Positions 36,999-46,907 of a DNA stretch of 64,000 nucleotides are shown here, piece after piece. Both the position numbers and the translations under genes were made by a program. The notes beneath the pieces were generated by a model. It ran no database searches and was not told the origin of the DNA. It saw only the letters and a list, made by a program, of their open reading frames with translations. Position 1 is the stretch's first letter, and each line of letters opens with the position of its first letter. Source of the stretch: Calothrix sp. PCC 7716 (GTDB lineage: Bacteria; Cyanobacteriota; Cyanobacteriia; Cyanobacteriales; Nostocaceae); the NCBI RefSeq assembly GCF_019977735.1, contig NZ_AP025018.1:6080580-6144579 (forward strand), written 5' to 3'.

Positions 36999-37014
36999 GC
37001 AGTCAAGAATTTAC
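36999..37014. other. Right attachment site of the nifB element
   Basis: GCAGTCAAGAATTTAC, partner of 19552-19567. The codons after the core (AAA GAT AAA TTC) continue the conserved NifB sequence. Confidence 0.8.
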
Positions 37015-37528
37015 AAAAGATAAATTCATGGAAGAGGCGCCTGAGTACGACCTTGCGAACCGTCAACAAGTGCAAGAAGGCATTGAGAAATTTAGAGCCG
37101 AACTCAAAGCAGCTAAAGAACAAATTACTCTCGATAAAGCATCTAATGCAGGCGCCGTTAAGGAAAGAACAAAAGTTCTTGTTGCAGTTGCTACAAAAGG
37201 TGGCGGTTTAGTTAATCAACATTTTGGTCACGCAAAAGAATTTCAAATTTACGAAGTTGACGGCAGCGAAGTTAAGTATGTAGGTCATCGCAAAGTAGAC
37301 CACTTCTGTCAAGGTGGATACGGTGAAAAAGCAACTATGGACAATATTATCGAAGCAATTTCTGATTGCAAAGCTGTATTAGTTTCCAAAATTGGCGAAT
37401 CACCTAAAGAAAAACTACATAACGCTGGTATCAAAGTTGTTGAATCATACGATGTGATTGAGAAGGTTGCTTTAGAATTTCATCAAGAATTTACCCAAGA
37501 AAGTTATAAATTAGGAGTTAGGAGTTAG
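37010..37528 (+). CDS. nifB: NifB, C-terminal part
   Basis: The continuation of nifB after element excision: [20 protein letters not shown] leads into a linker helix. The NifX/NafY-like domain follows ([20 protein letters not shown], about 60 residues in), which in NifB helps hold the cofactor precursor. It is in frame with 18597-19562. The last codons (LGVRS) are encoded by the start of an STRR tract, so the natural C-terminus was altered by repeat insertion or expansion. No functional start exists before the junction, so this half depends on excision. Confidence 0.93.
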   Translation, partial: FTKDKFMEEAPEYDLANRQQVQEGIEKFRAELKAAKEQITLDKASNAGAVKERTKVLVAVATKGGGLVNQHFGHAKEFQIYEVDGSEVKYVGHRKVDHFCQGGYGEKATMDNIIEAISDCKAVLVSKIGESPKEKLHNAGIKVVESYDVIEKVALEFHQEFTQESYKLGVRS

Positions 37529-37620
37529 GAGGCGCGGAGTTAGGAGTTATAAGTTATCGATTTCTAAATTCTTAATTTACAACTCCTCATTCCTCATTCC
37601 TCACTCCTCATTCCTAACTA
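37512..37620. repeat. STRR tract, TTAGGAG/CTCCTCATTC units, at the nifB stop
   Basis: TTAGGAGTTAGGAG units run through the nifB stop codon. Inverse units (CTCCTCATTC) lie at about 37581-37615. It separates nifB from fdxN. Confidence 0.9.
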
Positions 37621-37644
37621 ATCAAAATTAGGAAAGCATCTCAA

Positions 37645-38004
37645 ATGACTTACAAGATTACTGCTAAGTGTATTTCCTGCGACTTGTGTCTCCCGGTTTG
37701 TCCTACAGGCGCCATTTCAATAATAGATGGTCAGCGGACAATAGACCCTAATCTTTGCAACGGTTGTGTTGATACTCTTTATACAGTTCCTCAATGTGTA
37801 GCGGGATGTCCTACCTGCGATGGTTGTGTTAAGCAAGCTACTAATTACTGGGAATGTTGGTTTGACACTTATAAAAAGTGTATGGATAAATTGACCAACA
37901 AAAATCAAGATTATTGGGAAACCTGGTTTGCATCTTACTCCCAAAAATTCTCAGAGCAGTTAGAGAAGAAACGTTCTTCGCTCTTGAGCATAAATGGTTC
38001 GTAA
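37645..38004 (+). CDS. fdxN: nif-associated 2[4Fe-4S] ferredoxin
   Basis: A 119-aa bacterial-type ferredoxin. The first cluster motif is CISCDLCLPVCPTG (residues 9-22). The second is a longer CNGCVDTLYTVPQC then CPTCDGC arrangement, typical of FdxN. A helical, Trp-rich tail follows (NYWECWFDTYKKCMDKL and a similar WETWFASY). It may supply electrons or cluster assembly support to nitrogenase maturation. It is intact here, unlike in Anabaena 7120 where fdxN is the interrupted gene. Order and strand match the conserved nifB-fdxN-nifS-nifU operon. Confidence 0.95.
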   Translation: MTYKITAKCISCDLCLPVCPTGAISIIDGQRTIDPNLCNGCVDTLYTVPQCVAGCPTCDGCVKQATNYWECWFDTYKKCMDKLTNKNQDYWETWFASYSQKFSEQLEKKRSSLLSINGS

Positions 38005-38119
38005 CGAATAGTTTGTAGCTAATAGTTAATAGCTAGTGACGATTCTGTAAAGCTATTAACTATCAACTACCAACTATGTCCAACAGCTATTACCCATTAA
38101 CTATAAATAATTAAAAGTG

Positions 38120-39328
38120 ATGAAGAAAGATTGTATTTACTTAGATAATAATGCTACTACAAAGGTAGACCCTGAAGTTGTTGAAGCGATGTTGCCTTAC
38201 TTTACTGACTATTACGGCAATCCTTCCTCGATGCACAGCTTTGGTGGACAAGTTGGAAAAGCAGTTAATAAAGCGCGTGAACAAATGGCTGCCTTGCTTG
38301 GCGCCAACTCTTCAGAAATTATTTTTACAAGTGGCGGTACTGAAGGAGATAATGCGGCAATCAAGGCAGCACTCTTGGCTCAACCCGATAAGCGTCATAT
38401 AGTAACAACTCAGGTAGAACACCCAGCAGTTTTAGCTTTATGTAAGCAGTTAGAAAACCAAGGTTATACAGTTACTTATTTATCGGTTAATGGTCAAGGA
38501 CAGTTAGATTTAAACGAACTTGAAGCTTCGTTAACAGGTAACACTGCTCTTGTATCGATAATGTACGCAAACAACGAAACAGGTGTTGTTTTCCCCATTG
38601 AGCAAATTGGGTTACGAGTCAAAGAATGCGGCGCCTTATTCCATGTTGATGCAGTGCAAGCAGTTGGTAAAATACCGCTCGACATGAAAACCAGCACCAT
38701 TGACATGCTTACAATGTCAGGTCACAAAATTCATGCTCCTAAGGGAGTCGGTGCGCTGTATGTCAGACGTGGTACACGTTTCCGTCCAATGTTAATTGGT
38801 GGAGGACAAGAACGTGGGCGCCGTTCAGGAACACCAAATGTACCAGGAATTATCGCATTAGGAAAAGCTGCTGAGTTGGAATTAATGCACCTCGAAGAGG
38901 CAACCAAGCGTGAAAGAATATTGCGCGATAAATTAGAGCAAGCAATACTTTCTAAAATTCCTGACTGCGAAGTTAACGGTGGAGGTTCTGAACGTTTACC
39001 CAACACAACTAATATTGGTTTTAAATATATCGAAGGTGAAGCAATTTTATTCGGTTTGAACCAATACGGTATTTGTGCATCCTCTGGTTCAGCTTGTAGT
39101 TCCGGTTCACTTGAACCTTCCCACGTACTGCGCTCAATGGGTTTACCCTACACAATTTTACACGGCTCAATTCGCTTTAGCTTGTGTCGTTATACTACCG
39201 AAGATGAAATAGACGCAGTTATTGCAGTATTACCCGCTATTATCGAACGCTTACGCGCACTGTCTCCATTCACAGACGACAAAGCTGCTTGGTTACAAGA
39301 ACACGAAAAAACCCTCGCTATTAAGTAG
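38120..39328 (+). CDS. nifS: Cysteine desulfurase NifS
   Basis: A 402-aa PLP enzyme that releases sulfur from cysteine for nitrogenase Fe-S clusters. It starts MKKDCIYLDNNATTKVDPEV; ATG 38120 is preferred to GTG 38117. Motifs are HVDAVQAVGK, the PLP lysine in SGHKIHAPKG (about residue 203), and the active-site Cys in ASSGSACSSGS (about 325-335). It is full length and followed by a 150-bp STRR tract before nifU. Confidence 0.97.
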   Translation: MKKDCIYLDNNATTKVDPEVVEAMLPYFTDYYGNPSSMHSFGGQVGKAVNKAREQMAALLGANSSEIIFTSGGTEGDNAAIKAALLAQPDKRHIVTTQVEHPAVLALCKQLENQGYTVTYLSVNGQGQLDLNELEASLTGNTALVSIMYANNETGVVFPIEQIGLRVKECGALFHVDAVQAVGKIPLDMKTSTIDMLTMSGHKIHAPKGVGALYVRRGTRFRPMLIGGGQERGRRSGTPNVPGIIALGKAAELELMHLEEATKRERILRDKLEQAILSKIPDCEVNGGGSERLPNTTNIGFKYIEGEAILFGLNQYGICASSGSACSSGSLEPSHVLRSMGLPYTILHGSIRFSLCRYTTEDEIDAVIAVLPAIIERLRALSPFTDDKAAWLQEHEKTLAIK

Positions 39329-39330
39329 AA

Positions 39331-39470
39331 AGTGCTGAGTTCTGAGTGCTGAGTATTAGATTTTATACTATTAACTCAGCACTCAGCACTCATCACTCAA
39401 CACTATTAACTCAGCACTCAGCACTCATCACTCAACACTATTAACTCAGCACTCATCACTTTTCACTCTC
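39331..39470. repeat. STRR tract between nifS and nifU
   Basis: AGTGCTGAGT units are followed by inverted ACTCAGCACTCA and CATCACTCAACACTATTA units, the latter in two near-identical 34-bp copies. The two halves can pair into a long hairpin within the operon mRNA. Confidence 0.92.
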
Positions 39471-39478
39471 TTAAAACT

Positions 39479-40396
39479 ATGTGGGAATACACCGATAAAG
39501 TACTAGATTTGTTCTATAATCCCAAAAATCAAGGCGTATTAGAAGACCAAGGTGAAGCAGGGATTAAAATTTCAACTGGTGAAGTAGGCAGTATTGCTTG
39601 TGGCGATGCCTTAAGATTACACCTTAAAATAGACGTAGAATACGATAAAATTCTTGATGCACGATTTCAAACATTTGGTTGTACCAGTGCGATAGCTTCA
39701 TCTGAAGCATTGGTAGAACTAGTAAAAGGTTTAACTTTAGATAATGCTTTAAAAATAACAAACAAGCAAATAGCTGATTACTTGGGTGGTTTACCCGAAG
39801 CTAAGATGCACTGCTCAGTTATGGGGCAAGAAGCACTCGAAGCAGCTATTTATAATTATCGTGGTATCGAGCGCGATGTTCATGAAGATGATGACGAAGG
39901 CGCCTTAATTTGTAGTTGCTTTGGTATAACCGAGAACAAGATTCGCCGTGTCATTTTAGAAAACAATTTAACCAGTGCCGAGGATGTAACAAATTATGTC
40001 AAAGCTGGTGGCGGATGCGGTTCCTGTCTGGCAAACATCGATGATATAATTCAAGAAGTTAGAGAAAAAGCTTCCACAGCGACAGCAGTAAATACTACTA
40101 CTAGCACCGTAATTCCCGTTATTCAATCGGCGCCTCGCGCACTGACTAACGTACAAAAAATAGCACTTATTCAAAAAGTTTTAGATGAAGAAGTTCGCCC
40201 CGTTCTTATCGCAGATGGCGGAGATGTTGAACTCTACGATGTAGATGGCGATATCGTTAAAGTATTACTCCAAGGCGCCTGTGGTTCGTGTTCCAGCAGC
40301 ACAGCAACGCTAAAAATAGCCATCGAAGCGCGGTTACGCGAAAGAATTAGTCCTAATATAGTTGTTGAATCAGTCGGTTCGCCAACAAGAAATTAA
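39479..40396 (+). CDS. nifU: Fe-S scaffold NifU
   Basis: A 305-aa three-domain scaffold. The N-terminal IscU-like domain has GSIACGDA, FGCTSAIASS and MHCSVMGQEA. The central [2Fe-2S] Bfd-like domain has CSCFGITENKI and GGGCGSCLAN (about 140-185). The C-terminal Nfu domain has GACGSCSSSTATLK (about 265-278). It receives sulfur from NifS and passes clusters to NifB and NifH. ATG 39479 follows the STRR tract by a few bases. It is full length. Confidence 0.97.
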   Translation: MWEYTDKVLDLFYNPKNQGVLEDQGEAGIKISTGEVGSIACGDALRLHLKIDVEYDKILDARFQTFGCTSAIASSEALVELVKGLTLDNALKITNKQIADYLGGLPEAKMHCSVMGQEALEAAIYNYRGIERDVHEDDDEGALICSCFGITENKIRRVILENNLTSAEDVTNYVKAGGGCGSCLANIDDIIQEVREKASTATAVNTTTSTVIPVIQSAPRALTNVQKIALIQKVLDEEVRPVLIADGGDVELYDVDGDIVKVLLQGACGSCSSSTATLKIAIEARLRERISPNIVVESVGSPTRN

Positions 40397-40454
40397 AAAC
40401 AATAATACTCCACGTTTGTAATATCATGTCCTATTCAAATTCTCGAAAAGCGGT

Positions 40455-40490
40455 TGAACGTCCGCCACCGTACCTAAAAGGCAACGTTCA
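40455..40490 (+). promoter_or_regulatory. Hairpin in the nifH leader
   Basis: TGAACGT (40455-40461) can pair with ACGTTCA (40484-40490) upstream of nifH. Such leader hairpins may stabilise processed nifH transcripts. A strong AGGAG site precedes the start at 40578. Confidence 0.45.
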
Positions 40491-40571
40491 TCATGCGGTT
40501 CGCACCATTACCTACAGATGCGCTCCGTAAACCTCAAAGACCCATCCAATCAACCAATTGCAGGAGATTAA

Positions 40572-42779
<2,208 letters not shown>

Positions 42780-43014
42780 AGCTGCTTGACTATCGCCGAT
42801 ACTTGTATCTTGGGTAGCAGGCGTGCAATAAGGTAGCTGAGTTAGTTGGGTTGGGAGGCGGGCATAATTATTTCAAAGCCAGTCTCCATTTTTACGTGAG
42901 TGGAGCGGTATTCAATAATTCAATAACCTTGTGGAATGGGCATCCTGCCCGTTCCTTTTAAATGAGTGGTCAGTTCATATCATGTCCGGGTGTTTGCCTA
43001 TAAATACTCATCAC

Positions 43015-43042
43015 GTAGAGACGCGATTAATCGCATCTCTAC
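43015..43042. repeat. Palindrome, GTAGAGACGCGATTA variant
   Basis: GTAGAGACGCGATT then AATCGCATCTCTAC, one mismatch. It is a dispersed family member. Confidence 0.85.
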
Positions 43043-43060
43043 AGATATTTGTTAACGTAT

Positions 43061-43088
43061 GTAAAGACGTGACATGTCACGTCTCTAC
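43061..43088. repeat. Palindrome, GTAAAGACGTGACA variant
   Basis: GTAAAGACGTGACA then TGTCACGTCTCTAC, one mismatch. It is a dispersed family member. Confidence 0.85.
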
Positions 43089-43168
43089 AGGGATTTCACG
43101 TTTCGCAATTGCCTTAACCGAGCAGTATTGCTATCCATTTAGGTTGTTTAGTCGCTTACCCATTCTTT

Positions 43169-43340
43169 GTTAATTAACGAATGGGTTAACACTTTTTCTA
43201 ATGTTTAATTTTTTAAATTGATGCCTGAACAGGAAAAAGCCGAGCTATACGGAAAGTTTGTCAGGTCGGTTACTATCTAGACTGGGAATATCACCGGCAT
43301 TAAACTTTTCGATATTATTTAGCACTAGGTCAGGGTTAGC
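43169..43340 (+). pseudogene. Truncated duplicate of the recombinase 3' end
   Basis: It aligns with 42607-42779, including GAATGGGTTAACACTTTTTC and AACAGGAAAAAGCCGA. It carries an early stop (GTT-TAA where the intact gene has GTT-CAA). It is the tail of a second, related recombinase gene whose front is lost. Confidence 0.85.
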
Positions 43341-43469
43341 AAGGTAAAAGCGGATTGTATCTTCATCCAGATGCTTTACTTTTTGAAAGACAATTGCCAA
43401 CTTTTTTAACCTTTTTGGTAATGATTCTCGTTTTGTAGCTTGAGTCATAGTTTTTGCTGTAGCGCTCAT
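43245..43469 (-). CDS. Doubtful small ORF over the recombinase remnant
   Basis: A 74-aa frame, MSATAKTMTQATKRESLPKR then LKKLAIVFQKVKHLDEDTIR. The C-terminal third is antisense to the recombinase remnant. The first 45 residues look like a basic helical protein, so a real gene may have been truncated here. Low confidence. Confidence 0.3.
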   Translation of the reverse strand: MSATAKTMTQATKRESLPKRLKKLAIVFQKVKHLDEDTIRFYLANPDLVLNNIEKFNAGDIPSLDSNRPDKLSV

Positions 43470-43577
43470 TATTAAGGGTAGTTTTGAGGATTGAAAATTT
43501 CTGTTAGCGGCTAACTTATAAAAAGCAAGCCATTTTTCTTGAGAAAACTAAATACACCTATTGACAAGCAGCTTAAA

Positions 43578-43594
43578 AGAATGATAATCATTCT
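43578..43594. promoter_or_regulatory. Fur/Zur-type operator upstream of the corrinoid receptor
   Basis: The 17-bp palindrome AGAATGATAATCATTCT is perfect around the centre base. It resembles cyanobacterial Zur/Fur boxes and lies about 370 bp upstream of the TonB receptor, before the riboswitch. Confidence 0.65.
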
Positions 43595-43794
43595 AATTAA
43601 ATAGGTGATTATTGGTACTGCGGTAAATTTTGCTTTCGTTGTATTGGTAATGATTTTGGGCATTTGTTAAATATTTGAGGAGATAATGGATACATTAAAC
43701 TTTCCGAATTGGATAATCGAGCCTGCTAAGTATAGGATTTGTAACATTTATACATTAAACACTTACCATAACCGTGATATTCTGCGAAAATGTA

Positions 43795-43912
43795 TTGGTT
43801 TTAATGAGAATTATTCATTAAAAGTAACGGGGAAAGTTTGGTGAAAGTCCAGCGCTGTCCCGCAGCTGTAATGAGATAAAGAATTTGTCTCTAAGTCAGA
43901 ATGCCCGCCAAT
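43795..43912 (+). ncRNA. Cobalamin riboswitch
   Basis: The conserved B12-box region is readable: GGGGAAAG, TGGTGAAAGTCC, GCGCTGTCCCGCAGCTGTAA, then AAGTCAGAATGCCCGCC. It lies just upstream of the TonB receptor start (43947). Cobalamin binding normally shuts off the downstream transporter. The 5' limit is approximate. Confidence 0.92.
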
Positions 43913-43946
43913 AGTTACAAAAAACACAATTATCTGCGAGGTACAG

Positions 43947-45662
43947 ATGATAAATATTGTATTTAATTTCCAATGGGGAATGAAGTTTGCTGTGTCAATG
44001 ACAGCAACGCTAGGGATATTGTATGGTTACAGAGCTATAGCAGTAGAGATTGCACAGGTATCTGAGTTTCCTAAGAATGAAACTACTGCTTCAGATTTAC
44101 AACCTGTTGCTCCTGAAGTTGCTCAACAACCGAAACCGACAGAAGAGAAAGAACCTGATATTGAACTAACAGTCATTGAGAAATTATTAAACGAACCTGT
44201 TTTTGCACCATTCCGTCGTGAGGGGACAGTCAAAGATTCGACTCGTCCTATCTATGTTATCACTGGTGAAGAGATGGAGGCACAAGGCGCCAGAACAGTT
44301 AGAGAAGCGCTCAAGTTTCTCCCCGGTATACTTCCTGATGGAACGGTTGGTACTGAACCTCATGCTTTGAGCGGTCAGTTTATTCGTGGTTCTAATACTA
44401 ACCAAGTGCTAATACTACTAGATGGTAGACCTCTGAATAACTTAGGTAGCGGTGGTTTTGATTTGTCGGAATTTACTACTACTAATATTGAGCGGGTGGA
44501 AGTACTACCTGGTGGGGGTTCTATTTTATATGGTTCTGATGCAATTGGTGGAGTTATCAATATCATTACCCGGCGCCCACCAACAGAAAACAAAATTACT
44601 ACTGAGGCAAAGGTAAATTTTGGTTCATATGGACATAACCAACAAAGTATTCAATCAGGTGGAAGAGCGGGAAATATTGGTTGGGTAGTAGGTTATAACC
44701 GTATTCAAGGGAAATATAATTACCCTTTTTCAATTCCCGAAGCTAACTTTAGGGGAGTGCGTAAAAATAATGATGCTCTGTTTAATAACTTCAATGTCAA
44801 GTTAGAGGCAGATTTAGATAAGCGCAACACTTTAACTTTATCTACTTTATATTTAGGGAAAGACCAAGGTACACCTGGGGGAGTTCCGATACTTGTACCG
44901 CAATTTGGTCAAGGTTCTGGGAATGTTCTTACCGATAGAAACCGAAAATATACAGACCAAGTTTTGAGCGATTTCACTTGGAATTCCAAGCTGGGGAATG
45001 GGAATGATTCACTACTAACTACGAAGTTTTACATTGATTTTACCAATACCCGCTTTGACTCTAATTCTATAACTATTCCGCCTCAATTCAACAGAAGATT
45101 TGAGACGAAGCAAACTTCTTATGGTGTTCAAGCTACCCATAGCTGGCAGTTCGACAAAAACCACAGTGTTGTTTATGGTTTTGATTATCGGAATGTCAGT
45201 GTCAATAGTAGTGCAGTTAGGTTTGCTACGGGCGCCAAGGTTCCTAACTATGATGATAATATTGGTCAAGGCGCCATCTTTGCCAGATACGAAACAAGCT
45301 TTATCCCTAAAGTCAAGTTAAATTTTGGTGTGCGTCAAGATTTTAATAGTTTGGCTAGTGGTGGAGCAACATCACCATCAGTAGGTGTCAAGTGGGATAT
45401 AACTAACTCTACTACTCTGCGCGCGAACTATATCAAGAACTTTCGCGTTCCAACAATTGCTAACTTATTTAATGTTAACCCTACTAATATTGGTAATCCT
45501 AATCTTAGACCAGAAAGAGGAGATAGTTACGATATTGGTATTGACCAGAAATTAGGTGATATTGGCTTATTGCGCTTAACATTCTACCAAAATAATATAT
45601 CTGACCTAATCGCTTTCAAATCTATTAGACCTGCTGTAAATGGAGTAACTGGTACTTGGGAG
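43947..45662 (+). CDS. TonB-dependent corrinoid/metallophore receptor, N-terminal part
   Basis: An outer-membrane receptor under a B12 riboswitch, so BtuB-like by context. A signal-peptide-like segment (MKFAVSMTATLGILYGYRAI) is followed by a proline-rich linker. The plug domain has PIYVITGEEMEAQGARTVRE, FIRGSNTNQVLILLDGRPLN and EVLPGGGSILYGSDAIGGVI. Beta-barrel strands follow, with PERGDSYDIGIDQKLGD. Native sequence ends at codon 572 (Glu, 45660-45662). The frame then reads ten foreign residues into a Tn554-like element. The remainder is at 49706-50140; rejoined length is 715 aa. Confidence 0.9.
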
Positions 45663-45751
45663 TTATGTCTCATCAAATTTTAAATAACAACAACAACAAC
45701 AGCGTAGCTAATTAGCTTGCTAATTACACGCTGTTTTGACTTTTAATCGTC

Positions 45752-45770
45752 TTGTAGTATAATACTACAA
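45752..45770. repeat. Palindrome near the left end of the Tn554-like element
   Basis: TTGTAGTAT-A-ATACTACAA, perfect, followed by CGTAA so that its right arm reads CTACAACGTA. It is the inverse of TACGTTGTAG at the right end. It is a likely recombinase-binding site and may also be the tnpA promoter operator. Confidence 0.75.
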
Positions 45771-45794
45771 CGTAAACGAAGATGCTCAGGGTGG

Positions 45795-46907
45795 ATGAGA
45801 ATGAAAGTTCAAAGAGGTATTATATGCGACTCTAACCGTTCAGTATGGATGGTTTTGGGTGATGACTGTTTACCGATAGAGGCAATTGGGAAGTACCTGC
45901 ATTATTTAGACAGCGTAGGGCGCTCACCAAACACGATTCAAGCTTATGCCTACAATCTCAAACTGTTCTGGGAGTTTTTGAGAGATTCAAAACTTTCTTG
46001 GCAAGAAATAAGTTTAGAACAACTATCAAACTTTATTCACTGGCTGAGAAATCCGTATACAAGCGTGTTATCAATTAAGGTAAGTTCTTCCAAGCGTTCA
46101 GAGAAGACAATCAATCATTGCCTGACAACAGTTTGTGGATTTTATGAGTTTCAAGAGCGTATCGGGGTAAATTTAGGCGTTAATAGTTACGGCTATCAGT
46201 TACAATCAAATAGAAAATATAAGCCTTTTTTACACCACATTAGTAAAGAAAAAGAGGTTAAAACACGACTATTAAAGATAAAAGAACCAAAAACATTCCC
46301 AGGATGTTTAACACCTGAACAAGTTGACAATATAATTACAGCGTGTAATACTTTACGTGATAAGTTTTTAATTAAACTGCTGTATGAAACAGGGTTAAGA
46401 ATAGGCGAAGCATTAGGACTAAGGCATGAAGATATGGTGACTGGTAACGCATGTGAAATTCGTGTGGCGCCAAGATTAGATAATGTAAATCATGCTAGAG
46501 CAAAGTCCGGAGTAGAGCGAACAGTTCATGTGAGTAAGGAACTGATGCAATGGTACTGTGCTTATTTAATAGACGAGTATCCATCAGATATTGATTGCGA
46601 CTTTGTGTTTGTAGTTATCAAAGCTCATAATCAGGATAAAATGGGTAAACCTTTGACATATAAAACTGTTAACAGTTTATTCAGAAGATTATCAAGAAAA
46701 ATAGGAACTAAGATAAATCCTCATTTACTAAGGCATAGCCATGCATCTGACCTAATAAGAGCAGGAGTTGACATGGCTTATGTGAAGAAGAGGTTAGGTC
46801 ATAGTGATATTCAAACGACTATCAACACTTATGTCCACCTAGAAGATGAAGATTTGAAATTAGCTTACAAAGAATATTTACAAAACCGAGAGAAGCAAAA
46901 ACAATGA
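45795..46907 (+). CDS. tnpA: Tn554-type tyrosine recombinase TnpA
   Basis: A 370-aa tyrosine recombinase. The N-terminal SAM-like DNA-binding domain has YLHYLDSVGRSPNTIQAYAY. The catalytic domain has the first Arg in LLYETGLRIGEALGLR (about 195-210), HLLRHSHASDL (about 314-324), and the nucleophile Tyr in LGHSDIQTTINTYVH. It matches the TnpA subunit of Tn554-like transposons, which insert site-specifically without target duplication. Translation continues into tnpB through an ATGA overlap. Confidence 0.92.
   Translation: MRMKVQRGIICDSNRSVWMVLGDDCLPIEAIGKYLHYLDSVGRSPNTIQAYAYNLKLFWEFLRDSKLSWQEISLEQLSNFIHWLRNPYTSVLSIKVSSSKRSEKTINHCLTTVCGFYEFQERIGVNLGVNSYGYQLQSNRKYKPFLHHISKEKEVKTRLLKIKEPKTFPGCLTPEQVDNIITACNTLRDKFLIKLLYETGLRIGEALGLRHEDMVTGNACEIRVAPRLDNVNHARAKSGVERTVHVSKELMQWYCAYLIDEYPSDIDCDFVFVVIKAHNQDKMGKPLTYKTVNSLFRRLSRKIGTKINPHLLRHSHASDLIRAGVDMAYVKKRLGHSDIQTTINTYVHLEDEDLKLAYKEYLQNREKQKQ

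Larger units (their letters stand above)
19563..37009. mobile_element. nifB excision element, about 17.4 kb, plasmid-like
   Basis: DNA between the two halves of nifB, bounded by the 16-bp imperfect repeat. It encodes a serine recombinase at its right edge, a CyRepA1-type primase-helicase, ribbon-helix-helix proteins, an HNH-type protein and many small unknowns, and carries an ISL3 insertion. Its composition differs sharply from the flanks: GGCGCC, present about 1.9 times per kb to the left, is absent throughout. Known nif-gene elements of heterocystous cyanobacteria excise during heterocyst development. Developmental control here is inferred from that precedent. Confidence 0.92.
42780..43168. 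other. Repeat-rich spacer between two recombinase 3' ends
   Basis: No gene. It contains two TGTAGAGACGT-family palindromes (43015-43042 and 43061-43088) and an ATGGGCATCCTGCCC segment at about 42937. It lies between the recombinase gene and its truncated copy. Confidence 0.5.

Noticed and set aside
35396-37123. A 575-aa recombinase starting at 37123
   Set aside because: The first 65 residues would be encoded by the element boundary and antisense nifB; the catalytic domain begins at Met 36928.
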